From Stomoxys calcitrans (lineage: Eukaryota; Arthropoda; Insecta; Diptera; Muscidae): DNA of 64,000 nucleotides. The notes below the pieces were generated by a model that was given only the letters and a program-made list of their open reading frames with translations, made no database searches and had not been told where the DNA came from. Below, piece after piece: positions 9,797 to 21,360 of this stretch. A program made the position numbers and the translations under genes. Position 1 is the stretch's first letter; each line of letters starts with the position of its first letter. The stretch covers positions 58,756,561-58,820,560 of the forward strand of contig NC_081552.1 of NCBI RefSeq assembly GCF_963082655.1, read 5' to 3'.

Positions 9797-10787
9797 TACC
9801 TTCTACCATAGGATGGGGGGTATACTAATTTCGTCATTCTGTTTGTAACTACTCGAAATATTCGTCTGAGACCCCATAAAGTATATATATTCTTGATCGT
9901 CGCGACATTTTATGTCGATCTCGCCATGTCCGTCCGTCTGTCTGTCGAAAGCACGCTAACTTCCGAAGGAGTAAAGCTAGAAGCTTGAAATTTTGCATAG
10001 ATACTTCTTATTAGTGTAGGTCGGTTGTAAATGGGCCATATCGGTCCATGTTTTGATATAGCTGCCATATAAACCGATCTTGGGCCTTGACTTCTTGAGC
10101 CTCTAGAGGGCGAAATTCTTATCCGATTGGAATAAAATTTGGCACGACGTGGTTTTTATGATATCCAACAACTGTGCCAAGTATGGTTTAAATCGGTCGA
10201 TAACCTGATATAGCTGTCATATAAACCGATCTTGGGTCTTGACTTCTTGAGCCTCTAGAGTGCGCAATTCTTATCCGAATGTTATGAAATTTTGCACGAC
10301 GTGTTTTGTTATGATATCCAACAACTGTGCTATGTATGGTTCAAATCGGTTCATAACCTGATATAGCTGCCATATAAACCGATATGAGATCTTGACTTCT
10401 AGAGGTCGCAATTATTATCCGATTTGGCTGAAATTTTGTACGTCGGATCCTCTCTGACCATCAACATACGTGTTTATTATGACCTGAATCGGTCCATAGC
10501 CCGATACAGCTCCCATATAAATCGATCTCTCTATTATACTTCTTGAGCCTCCAAAGGGCGCAATTCTTATTCGAATTGGCTGACATTTTATACAGTTCTC
10601 CAACATTTAATTTAATTGTGGTCTAAACTGGACCATATCTTGATATCGCTCTAATAGCAGAGCAAATCTTTTCTTATATCTTTTTTTGCCTAAGAAGAAA
10701 TGCCGGGAATGGAACTCGACAAATGCGATCCATGGTGGAGGGTATGTAAGATTCGGCCCGGCCGAACTTAGCACGCTTTTACTTGTT
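9797..10787 (+). mobile_element. HINE-A spanning the duplication junction
   Basis: The 5' end is slightly mutated (TATACCTTCTACCATAGG), with leader, minimal GTCC tract (9929-9948) and three monomers. At about 10458 it joins the 3' half of the HINE-A seen at 6883-8105. It is therefore a hybrid formed by the 2,682-bp duplication. Confidence 0.78.
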
Positions 10788-11429
10788 TATGATATCTAAC
10801 GACTATGCGAAGTATGGTTCAAATTGGTCTATAACCTGATATAGTTGTCATATTAACCGATCTAGTGACTTGACTTCTTGAGCTTCTAGAGTGCGCAATT
10901 CCTATCCGATTTGGCTGAAGTTTTACATGACGTATTTTATTATGACTTTAAACAACTATGCCAAATAAGGCTCACATCCGTTCATAACCTAATATAGCTG
11001 ACATTAAACCGATCTGGGATCTTGACTTCTTGAGCCTCTAGAGGTCGCAATTATTTTCCGATTTGCCTGAAATTTTCTACTACGGATCCTCTCATGCCCA
11101 TCAACATACGTGTTTATTATGACCTGAATCGGTCTATAGCCCGATACAGCTCCCATATAAATCGATCTCTCTATTATACTTCTTGAGCCTCCAAAGGGCG
11201 CAATTCTTATTCGAATTGGCTGACATTTTATACAGTTCTCCAACATTTAATTTAATTGTGGTCTAAACTGGACCATATCTTGATATCGCTCTAATAGCAA
11301 AGCAAATCTTTTCTTCTGTCCTTTTTTGCTTAAGAAGAGATGCCGGGAAAAGAACTCTACAAATGCGATCCATGGTGGAGGGTATATAAGATTCGGCGCG
11401 GCCGAACTTTACACTCTTTTATTTGCTTA
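10788..11429 (+). mobile_element. Older HINE-A 3' portion (copy 2)
   Basis: Duplicate of 8106-8747, with the same mutated hairpin. Confidence 0.68.
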
Positions 11430-11666
11430 ATTATTAGCCCTTTACTATAGCAATATCTACATATGAACCGATTTCTCAAAATCAAATGTTTTTTGCTTGG
11501 GTCAAAAAAGTGACATGAGGAAAATTTTACGAGAATTGGACACGAAATGCTATCATTACATTGATTTAAAGAAATAATGGCGAGATTGATTTAAAGAAAT
11601 AATGGCTGTCTCAAATCGAATGAGACAGCCATTCTGACTCGATCGGGCGACAATACGAGCCAATTC
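11430..11666. other. Unassigned sequence with a perfect hairpin (copy 2)
   Basis: Duplicate of 8748-8984; the 13-bp stem is at 11601-11613 and 11621-11633. Confidence 0.6.
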
Positions 11667-12155
11667 ACCGGCCCCGAACGTAAAATGGAATGTTCACCAA
11701 ACTAGCTTCTCCATAAGTCCATTGTTACACATGCTGTGTGGATGATACCCAAAAAAAAGTTGAGTATCAACCCACGGTAGCGCTCACCATTCAGTTTCTT
11801 TACGATTCGCATCATCTTTGAAGAAGTACGGCCCAACGATGCCACCAGCCTATAAACCGTACAAACTATAACTTTTTCTGGATCCAATGGTAGTTCTTGC
11901 AATGCTTCTGGCTAATCTTCACTCCAAAATCATTGAGCCAAAAATGAGCTTTGTCGCTCAAGGGAAGAAGAGCGCCATGAACATTCTTAACAGAGCACGC
12001 ATTGCAAGCGTTGTTCGTTTGTAAGTCGATTCATGCTTAAATTATAGACCAAAGTGAGAATGTTTGGCAATGAAACAAGCCACGAAACGTACGTGAACTG
12101 TTTAAACCATAGTTGCCAAAATCATAATAACTAAAAAATCACCCTTTAAACAATC
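11667..12155 (-). pseudogene. Decayed mariner-family transposase fragment (copy 2)
   Basis: Duplicate of 8985-9473, with the same peptide remnants and the same terminal TCACCCTTTAA. Confidence 0.72.
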
Positions 12156-12478
12156 GTCTAGACCTGGCAGACTGGCTTCTCTACTTATAGCGTAGAATGC
12201 CACTTCAGATCTCCGGAAAACAAGCTACGATACATGAGGTGAGAAGGATACATTCCGTGAAAAGATACATGTACATGTTGTCTAAACAGAATTGTAGAAG
12301 TCATACAAATCATCACCCTCAACACATTTTTGTTCAATAACTCCCTTTCCTGTCAAATTTCGGATCCAGTTCTCTGTGTATCTTCTCAATTTAGTGTCGT
12401 GGTTAGACCGATGTGTTTTTGTCACCGTAAGTAGAACATGTACGGAGTTTATATTTATATATTTATATTATAATATTA
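12156..12478. other. Unassigned sequence (copy 2)
   Basis: Duplicate of 9474-9796; nothing recognisable. Confidence 0.45.
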
Positions 12479-13468
12479 TACCTTCTACCATAGGATGGGG
12501 GGTATACTAATTTCGTCATTCTGTTTGTAACTACTCGAAATATTCGTCTGAGACCCCATAAAGTATATATATTCTTGATCGTCGCGACATTTTATGTCGA
12601 TCTCGCCATGTCCGTCCGTCTGTCTGTCGAAAGCACGCTAACTTCCGAAGGAGTAAAGCTAGAAGCTTGAAATTTTGCATAGATACTTCTTATTAGTGTA
12701 GGTCGGTTGTAAATGGGCCATATCGGTCCATGTTTTGATATAGCTGCCATATAAACCGATCTTGGGCCTTGACTTCTTGAGCCTCTAGAGGGCGAAATTC
12801 TTATCCGATTGGAATAAAATTTGGCACGACGTGGTTTTTATGATATCCAACAACTGTGCCAAGTATGGTTTAAATCGGTCGATAACCTGATATAGCTGTC
12901 ATATAAACCGATCTTGGGTCTTGACTTCTTGAGCCTCTAGAGTGCGCAATTCTTATCCGAATGTTATGAAATTTTGCACGACGTGTTTTGTTATGATATC
13001 CAACAACTGTGCTATGTATGGTTCAAATCGGTTCATAACCTGATATAGCTGCCATATAAACCGATATGAGATCTTGACTTCTAGAGGTCGCAATTATTAT
13101 CCGATTTGGCTGAAATTTTGTACGTCGGATCCTCTCTGACCATCAACATACGTATTTATTATGGTCTGAATCGGTCTATAGCCCGATACAGCCCCTATAT
13201 AAATCCATCTCTCTATTTTACTTCTTGAGCCCCCAAAGGGCGCAATTCTTATTCGAATTGGCTGATATTTTACACAGGTCTCCAACATATCATTTAATTG
13301 TGGGCCAAACCGGACCAAATCTTGATATTGCTCTAATAGCAGATTGAATCTTTTCCTATATCCTTTTTTGTCTAAGAAGAGATGCCGGGAAAAGAACTCG
13401 ACAAATGCAATCCATGGTGGAGGGTATATAAGATTCGGCCCGGCCGAACTTAGCACGCTTTTACTTGT
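12479..13468 (+). mobile_element. HINE-A copy, parental form
   Basis: The 5' half is identical to 9797-10457. The 3' half after 13139 is distinct (GCCCCTATATAAATCC) and ends in a normal hairpin and tail near 13468. This is probably the original element whose 5' half was duplicated. Confidence 0.78.
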
Positions 13469-14227
13469 TTTTTCATTAAAACATTTTTACCACTACTTCG
13501 CCATTAAGGTAAGTCTTCAAAAGAAAAGAAAATATCCCGTCTCAAAGAGTAAATTCGGGGCTCGGTTTATATTGTAGCTATATCTAATTATAGACAGATT
13601 TGTATAATTGCCACGAATGTTGGAAGTCTTACCGGAAGTCATCGTGCAAAAGTTCAATCAAATCGAACAATATATTCTCTATATAGGGGTTTAAAAAGTC
13701 AAATCGGGAGATCGGTTTGTATGGGAGCTGTACCAAACTATAGACCGTATGTTGAATGTCATGGGAGAAGCCGTTGTACACAATTTCGGCCAAATTGGAT
13801 AATAATTTCGCCCTCTAGAGGCCCAAGAAGTTAAGATCCCAGATCTGTTTAAATGTAAGAAATATCAGTTTGGACCGATTTAAACCATATTCGGCACAGT
13901 TTTTGGAAGTCATAACGAAACATCTCATGCAAATTTTCAGCTAAATAGGATAAGAATTGCGCCTCTTTAGACTGAACTGATTGGTCCATGTACAATCCCA
14001 ATTGACCTACACTAATAAGATGTATTTGTGCCTAATTTCAAGTGGCTAGCTTTACTCCTTCGAAAGTTTCGACGCTTTCGACAGACAGACGGACGAACAT
14101 GGCTAGATAAACTTAAAATGTCATAAAGAACATGTATATATGTATACTTTATGGGGTCTTAGACGAATATTTCGAGCAGTTACAAACAGAATGACGATAT
14201 TAGTATACCATTTCCTATGGTGGAGGG
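13469..14227 (-). mobile_element. Old, strongly diverged HINE-A (minus)
   Basis: The first about 90 bp are unassigned. Diverged minus-strand monomers (GATCGGTTTGTATGGGAGCTG), the GACGCTTTCGACAGACAGACGGACG tract region and the leader follow, ending at CCTATGGTGGAGGG, where a SINE has inserted into the 5' terminus. Confidence 0.65.
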
Positions 14228-14542
14228 AGGCCACCGTAGCGCAGAGGTCAGCATGTCCGCCTATGACGCTGAACGCCTGGGTTCGAATCCTGGCGAGACC
14301 ATCAGAAAAAAATTTTCACCGGTGGTTTTCCCCTCCTAATGCTGGCAACATTTGTGAGGTACTATGCCATGTAAAACTTCTCTATAAAGAGGTGTCGCAC
14401 TGCGGCTCGCCGTTCGGACTCGGCTATAAAAAGGAGGCCCCTTATCATTGAGCTTAAACTTGAATCGGACTGCACTCATTCATATGTGAGAAGTTTGCCC
14501 CTGTTCCTTAGTGGAATGTTCATGGGCAAAATTTGCATTTGC
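14228..14542 (+). mobile_element. tRNA-derived SINE, full-length copy
   Basis: A 315-bp SINE flanked by a perfect 11-bp target duplication ATGGTGGAGGG (14217-14227 and 14543-14553). The tRNA-like head has an A-box region (TAGCGCAGAGGTCAGC) and a B-box GGTTCGAATCC near 14280-14290, the internal RNA polymerase III promoter. The body contains CGCCGTTCGGACTCGGCTA and the 3' end is GGGCAAAATTTGCATTTGC. It inserted into the 5' terminus of an old HINE-A. SINEs need a LINE reverse transcriptase to move; the partner is not evident here. Confidence 0.88.
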
Positions 14543-14560
14543 ATGGTGGAGGGTATAAAT

Positions 14561-15463
14561 ATGGAAAATTTTCCTATGCACGCAACAAAAAATTCACCTC
14601 ACCAGTTAAAGGTTTATTTAGCAGCATACTAGGCAACTTTGAGGATTTTCATATGGATATACGCCACAGAGAATATAAGCAGAGCAGTTCTGTCGTCACA
14701 ACGTTCCGGCAGATATAGCCGCTCTAATTCGTATTGGTATAAGATTATTGCTAACCTATTATATATGGTCTCGCTTGTAAACAGTTATCAGGAGCGAGCT
14801 GGTAGTCTTTTGATGAGTAGCTTTACTAACATCTTGCAATAAGCAGACTTAACCTCAGGAATGATGTCTTAATTTTTGTCCATCCTCCTTATCACAAGAA
14901 TGAAGAGCATATATCTTTTTTTCAAAGATGAGAAATATATACCAGCAATTTATTGAGTGCATTACCTAAATTTGTATACGTTCCTTAATAATTATATCAC
15001 ATTTCATAGTCGCTTCCTATTTGACGCCCTTTTAAACAAAAAGATATAAAGGTCCAATATCTTTCTAATCTCATTGATATTCACAAAGAAAAAGTCTTTG
15101 TATATGTTTGTTGTCTCTGTAAGAAATGATAGCGGTTTATCTTCTAACATTAATTTAAATTAAACATTAAAAACAAAGAGAACCTATGTAAATATTCTCA
15201 AGCGCAAATTGCTTTGTTTTGAACAATTAAGTCATGCTAGGTAAGGGACAGAGAGCTTGCCATGGTATGACCACTGGATTTCATAATGTTTAATGAAGTC
15301 TTTGGCAAGTTATAATTGGCCGTTAAGCGTATAAATAATTAAAGCGTCTTGTTCTTCAGGTATTTAATATTTAAACAGAGATATAAGACATGAGCAAACG
15401 CACATGTCTCGAAAGTCAAATCCGTGTAAGTCATTAGATTATTTAATTGTCTGAATGTTTTGT
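14561..15463. other. About 900 bp of apparently unique sequence
   Basis: No HINE, SINE or transposase signal. Two short open frames on the plus strand (about 14533-14718 and 14639-14842) have no recognisable domain. The rest is AT-rich and shows no gene structure I can defend. Confidence 0.5.
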
Positions 15464-16909
15464 TATACCCTCCACCATAAGATGGGGGGTATACTAATTT
15501 CGTCCTTCTGTTTGTAACTACTCGAAATATTCGTCTCAGACCCCATAAAGTATATATATTCTTGATCGTCGTGACATTTTATGTCGATCTAGCCATGTCC
15601 GTCCGTCTGTCCGTCCGTCCGTCATTCTGTTTGTAACTGCTCGAAATATTCGTCTAAGACCCCATAAAGTATACATATATACATGTTCTTTATGAAATTT
15701 TAAGTTTATCTAGCCATGTCCGTCCGTCTGTCTGTCGAAAGCGTCGAAACTTTCGAAGGAGTAAAGCTAGCCGCTTGAAATTTTGCACAAATACTTCTTA
15801 TTAGTGTAGGTCGGTTGGTATTTAGCACGACGTGTTTTGCTATGATATCCAATAACTGCGCCAAGTATAGTTCAAATCGGTCCATAACCTGATATAGCTG
15901 CCATATAAACCGATCTTGGGTCTTGACTTCTTGAGCCTCTAGCTTGCGCAATTCTTATCCGATCAGAATGAAATTTCGCACGACGTGTTTTGTTATGATA
16001 TCCAACAACTGTGCCAAGTATAGTTCAAATCGGTCCATAACCTGATATAGCTGCCATATAAACCGCAACTTCTTGAGCCTCTAGGGGGCGCAATTCTTAT
16101 CCGAATGGAATGGAATTTCGCACGACGTCTTTTGTTATGATACCCAACAACTATGCAAAGTATGGTTTAAATCGGTCCATAACCTGATATAGCTGCCATA
16201 GAAACCGATCTTGGGTCTTGAATTCTTGAGCCTCTAGAGGGCACAATTCTTATCCGATTTGAATGAATTTTTGCACGAAGTATTTCGTTATGATATCCAA
16301 CAACTGTGCCAAGTATGGTTGAAATCGGTCCTTAACCTGATATAGCTGTGATATAAACAGATCTGGGGATTTGACTTCTTGAGCTTCTAGAGGGCGCAAT
16401 TCCTATCCGATTTGGCTGAAATTTTGCATGACGTATTTTATTATTACTTTCAACAACTGTGTCAAATAAGGTTCAAATCGGTTCATAACCTGATATAGCT
16501 GCCATATAAACCGATCTGGGATCTTGACTTCTTGACCCCTAGAGGTCGCAATTATTATCCGATATGCCTGAAATTTTGAACGAAAGATCCTCTCATGACC
16601 ATTATGGTCTGAATCGGTCTATAGCCCGATACAGATCCCATATAAATCGTTCTCTCTATTTTACTTCGTGAGCCCCAATGGGCGCATTTCTTATACGAAT
16701 TGGCTGAAATTTTACACAGGTCTCCAACATATAATTTAATTGTTATCCGAACCGGTCCATATCTTGATATCGTTTTAATAGCAGAGCAACTCTTTTCTTA
16801 TATCCTTCTTGCCTAAGAAGAGATGACGGGAAAAGAACTCGACAAATGCGATCGATGGTGGAGGGTATATAAGATTCGGCCCGGCCGAACTTAGCACGCT
16901 TTTACTTGT
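15464..16909 (+). mobile_element. HINE-A with duplicated leader
   Basis: A normal 5' end and leader run into GTCC units (about 15598-15622), then the sequence restarts within a second, diverged leader (CATTCTGTTTGTAACTGC) and a second GTCC/GTCT tract (15720-15739) before the monomers. The 3' hairpin and tail end ACTTGTT at 16909-16910, directly abutting the next HINE-A. Confidence 0.78.
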
Positions 16910-17580
16910 TATACCCTCCACCATAAGATGGGGGGTATACTAATTTCGTCATTCTGTTTGTAACTACTCGAAATATACGTCTAAGACCCCATAAAGTATA
17001 TATATTCTTGATCGTCGCGACATTTTATGTCGATCTAGCCATGTCCGTCCGTCCGTCTGTCTGTCGAAAACACGCTAACTTCCGAAGGAGTAAAGCTAGC
17101 CGCTTGAAATTTTGCACAAATACTTCTTATTAGTGTAGGTCGGTTGGTGTTGTAAATGGGCCATATCGGTCCATGTTTTGATATAGCTGCCATATAAACC
17201 GATCTTGGGTCTTGACTTCTTGAGCCTCTAGAGTGCGCAATTCTTATCCGATTGGAATGAAATTTTGCACGACGTGTTTTGCTATGATATCCAACAACTG
17301 TGCCAAGTACAGTTTAAATTGGTCCATAACCTGATATAGCTGCCATATAAACCGATCTTGGGTCTTGACTTCTTGAGCCTCTAGCGTGCGCAATTCTTAT
17401 CGGATTGGGATGAAATTTTGCACATCGTGTTTTGTTATAATATCCAACAACTGTGCCAAGTATGGTTTAAATCGGTCCATAACCTGATATAGCTGCCATA
17501 TAAACCGATCTTGGGTCTTGACTTCTTGAGCTTCTAGAGGGCGCAATTCCTATCCGATTTGGCTAAAATTTCGCAAGACG
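16910..17580 (+). mobile_element. HINE-A, left part of interrupted copy
   Basis: Starts with ATACCCTCCACCAT immediately after the ACTTGTT of the previous copy, a head-to-tail junction with no spacer. Leader and monomers run to GCAAGACG at 17580, where another HINE-A has inserted. Confidence 0.8.
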
Positions 17581-19217
17581 TTTTTATACCCTCCACCATA
17601 AGATGGGGGGTATACTAATTTCGTCATTCTGTTTGTAACTACTCGAAATATTCGTCTGAGACCCCATAAAGTATATATATTCTTGATCGTCGTGACATTT
17701 TATGTCGATCTAGCCATGTCCGTCCGTCTGTCCGTCCGTCCGTCCGTCCGTCTGTCTGTCGAAAGCACGCTAACTTCCGAAGGAGTAACGCTAGCCGCTT
17801 GAAATTTTGCACAAATACTTCTTATTAGTGTAGGTCAGTTGGTATTGTAAATGGGCCATATCGGTCCATGTTTTGATATAGCTGCAATATAAACCGATCT
17901 TGGGTCTTGACTTCTTGAGCCTCTAGAGTGCGCAATTCTTACCCGATTTGAATGAAATTTTGCATGACGTGTTTTGCTATGAAATCCAACAACTGTGCCA
18001 AGAATGGTTCAAATCGGTCCATAACCTGATATAGCTGCCATATAAACCGATCTTGGGTCTTGATTTCTTGAGCCTCTAGAGTGCGCAATTTTTATCCGAT
18101 TGGGATGAAATTTTGCACGACGTGTTTTGTTAAGACATCCAACAACTGTGCCAAGTATGGTTCAAATCGGTCCATAACCTGATATAGCTGCCATTTAAAC
18201 CGATCTTGGGTCTTGACTTCTTGAGCCTCTAGAGTGCGCAATTTTTATCCGATCAGAATGAAATTTTGCACGACGTGTTTTGTTATGATATCCAACAACT
18301 GTGCCAAGTATGGTTCAAATCGGTCTATAACCTGATATAGCTAGCATATAAACCGATCTTGGGTCTTGACTTCTTGACCCTCTAGAGGGCGCAATTCTTA
18401 TCCGATTGGAATGGAATTTCGCACGACGTGTTTTGTTATGATACCCAACAACTGTGCCAGGTATGGTTCAAATCGGTCTATAACCTGATATAGCTACCAT
18501 ATAAACCGATCTTGGGTCTTGACTTCTTGAGCCTCTAGAGGGCACAATTTTTGTCCGATTTGAATGAATTTTTGCACGAGGTATTTCGTTATGATATTCA
18601 ACAACTGTGCAAAGTATGGTTCAAATCGGTCCATAACCTGATATATCTGTCATATAAGCAGATCTGGGGATTTTATTTCTTGAGATTCTAGAGGGCCCAA
18701 TTCCTATCCGATTTGGCTGAAATTTTGCATGACGTTTTTATTTTTTCTTTGAACAACTGTGTCAAATAAGGTTCAAATCGGTTCATAACCTGATATAGCT
18801 GTCATATAAACCGATCTGGGATCTTGACTTCTTGACCCCTAGAGGTCGCAATTATTATCCGATATTCCTGAAATTTTGTACGACGGATCCTCTCATGACC
18901 ATCAACAAACGTGTTTATTATGGTCTGAATCGGTCTATAGCCCGATACAGATCCCATATAAATCGTTCTCTCTATTTTACTTCGTGAGCCCCAATGGGCG
19001 CAATTCTTATACGAATTGGCTGAAATTTTACACAGGTCTCCAACATATAATTTAATTGTGGTCCGAACCGGACCATGTCTTGATATCGTTTTAATAGCAG
19101 AGCAACTCTTTTCTTATATCCTTTTTTGCCTAAGAAGAGATGCCGGGAAAAGAACTCGACAAATGCGATCCATGGTGGAGGGTATATAAGATTCGGCCCG
19201 GCCGAACTTAGCACGCT
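17581..19217 (+). mobile_element. HINE-A nested in another HINE-A
   Basis: Complete copy with 5' TTTTTATACCCTCCACC, leader, GTCC tract (about 17717-17760), six or more monomers, 3' inverted repeat, hairpin and tail ending near 19217. The host HINE continues directly after it. Confidence 0.82.
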
Positions 19218-19720
19218 TTTACTTGTTTATTGTTACTTTCAACAACTATGGCAAATAAAGTACAAGTCGGTTCATAACCTGATATAGCTGCCATATAAAC
19301 CGATCTGGGATCTTGACTTCTTGAGCCTCTAGAGGTCGCAATTATTATCCGATTTGCCTGAAATTTTGTACGACGGATTCTCTCATGACCATCAACATAC
19401 GTGTTTATTATGATCTGAATCGGACCATAGCCCGATACAGCTCCCATATAAATTGATCTCTCTATTTTACTTTTTGAGCTCACAAAGAGCGCAATTCTTA
19501 TTCGAATTGGCTGACATTTTACACAGGTCTCCAACATATAATTTAATTGTGGTCCAAACAGGACCATATCTTGATATCGCTCTAATAGCAGAGCAAATCT
19601 TTTCTTATATCCTGTTTTGCCTAAGAAGAGATGCCGGGAAGAGAACTCGACAAATGCGATCCATGGTGGAGGGTATATAAGATTCGGCCCGGCCGAACTT
19701 AGCACGCTTTTACTTGTTTT
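19218..19720 (+). mobile_element. HINE-A, right part of interrupted copy
   Basis: Resumes at TTACTTTCAACAACTATGGC, the sequence expected to follow GCAAGACG in an uninterrupted copy, and ends with the normal hairpin and tail near 19720. Confidence 0.78.
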
Positions 19721-19830
19721 TACTTGGCTTTTTTAAGTAGCTCCGCACACACGTGCACGTCTACATATATGTAAGTCCGGTAATTGTATGCGATTTGACA
19801 GGAAGGACGGGGGATTGGTAGTATCAATAA
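19721..19830. other. Short unassigned spacer
   Basis: About 110 bp between a plus-strand and a minus-strand HINE block; no gene or repeat recognised. Confidence 0.45.
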
Positions 19831-20162
19831 AAAAAGTAAAAGCGTGCTAGGTTCGGCCGGGCCGAATTTTATGTACCCTCCACCATGGATCGCATGTGTC
19901 AAGTTCTTTGCGCAGTATCTCTTTTTAGGCAAACAAAGAATAATGAATAAGTACGGAGGAGAAGGAGCTATTTCAAGTTATAATCCGATTCAGGACTCAA
20001 GAAGCAAACTCGGGAGATCGGTTTATACGGAAGCTGTATCAAGGTATAGATCGATTCAGACATTATTACACACGTATATTGAAGGCCATGAGAGAAGCCG
20101 TTGTACAAAATTTGTGCCAAATCGGATAAGAATTGCGCCATCTAGAGGCTCAGCAGTTGTAA
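19831..20162 (-). mobile_element. HINE-A 3' fragment (minus)
   Basis: Mutated 3' tail and hairpin, inverted repeat and two diverged half-monomers. It stops at about 20162, where a second HINE-A 3' end begins. Confidence 0.7.
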
Positions 20163-21360
20163 ACAACTAAAAGCGTGCTAAGTTCGGCCGGGACGAATTT
20201 TATATACCCTCCACCATGGAGCGCAGTTGTCGAGGTCTTTTCCCGACATCTCTTCTTAGGCAAAAAGTGATATAAGAAAAGATTTGCTCTGCTATTAGAG
20301 CGATATAAAGATATGATCCGGTTTAGACCACAATTAAATTATATGGTGGAGACCTGTGTAGAATGTCAGCCAATTCGAGTAAGAATTGCGCCCTTTGGGG
20401 GCTCAAGAAGTAAAATAGAGAGATCGATTTATATGGGAGCTGTATCGGGCTATAAACAGATTTAGACCATAATCAACACGTATGTTGATGGTCAAGAGAG
20501 GATCCATCGTACAAAAGTCCCCAGATCTGTTTATATGACAGCTATATCAGGTTATGGACCGATTTGAACCATATTTGGCACAGTTGTTGGATATCATAAC
20601 AAAATACTACGTGCCAAAATTCATTCAAATCGGATAAGAATTGCGCCCTCTAGAAGCTCAAGAAGTCAAGTCCCCAGATCTGTTTATATGACAGCTATAT
20701 CAGGTTATGAACCGATTACCATACCATACCATATTTGGCACAGTTGTTGGACATCATAACAAAACACGTCGTGCCAAAATTCATTCAAATCGGATAAGAA
20801 TTGCGCACTCTAGAGGCTTAAGAAGTCAAGACCCAAGATCGGTTTATATGGCAGCTATATCAGATTATGAACCGATTTGAACCATACTTGGCACAGTTGT
20901 TGGATATCATAACAAAACATGTCGTGCAAAATTTCGTACCAATCGGATAAGAATTGCGCACTCTAGAGGTTCAAGAAGTCAAGACCCAAGATCGGTTTAT
21001 ATGGCAGCTATATCAAAACATGGACCGATATGGCTCATTTACAATACCAACGGACCTACACTAATAAGAAGTATTTGTGCAAAATCTCAAGCGGCTAGCT
21101 TTACTCCTTCGGAAGTCAGCGTGCTTTCGAGAGACAGACGGACGGACAGACGGACGGACGGACAGACGGACGGACGGACGGACGGACGGACGGACAGACG
21201 GACGGACGGACAGACGGACGGACATGGCTATATCGACATAAAATTTCACGACGATCAAGAATATATATACTTTATGGGGTCTCAGACGAATATTTCGAGT
21301 AGTTACAAACAGAATGACGAAATTAGTATACCCCCCATCTTATGGTGGAGGGTATAAAAA
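20163..21360 (-). mobile_element. HINE-A copy (minus), AAAAAGTGATATAAG subfamily
   Basis: 3' end at about 20163, then monomers, a long GGAC/AGAC tract (about 21132-21225), leader and 5' end ATGGTGGAGGGTATAAAAA at 21360. The region near the 3' end shares private variants (GTGATATAAGAAAAG, GCGATATAAAGATATGATCC) with the copy at 49203. Confidence 0.78.

Larger units (their letters stand above)
7776..10457 (+). repeat. 2,682-bp tandem duplication, copy 1
   Basis: Sequence from CCATCAACATACGTG onward recurs exactly 2,682 bp later. It contains the HINE-A 3' end, an older HINE, a mariner relic, unassigned sequence and a HINE-A 5' half. I saw no differences at several points compared by eye. The breakpoints lie in a motif present in every HINE-A 3' region, as expected for unequal exchange. 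Confidence 0.88.
10458..13139 (+). repeat. 2,682-bp tandem duplication, copy 2
   Basis: Second unit of the duplication. After about 13139 the sequence departs from copy 1 (TATTTATTATGGTCTG in place of TGTTTATTATGACCTG) and continues into a different HINE-A 3' end. Confidence 0.88.

Noticed and set aside
7776..13139. CRISPR-like or satellite array
   Set aside because: The repeated units are HINE monomers without spacers, in a eukaryotic context. The long duplication has only two units.
14228..14300. Functional tRNA gene
   Set aside because: A- and B-boxes are present but no full cloverleaf; the unit continues into a SINE body with target duplications.
19208..19705. 165-codon open frame with MLSSAGPNLIYPPPWIAFVEF
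   Set aside because: It reads through the HINE-A 3' hairpin, inverted repeat and half-monomers. The same text occurs at every HINE-A 3' end, so it is a by-product.
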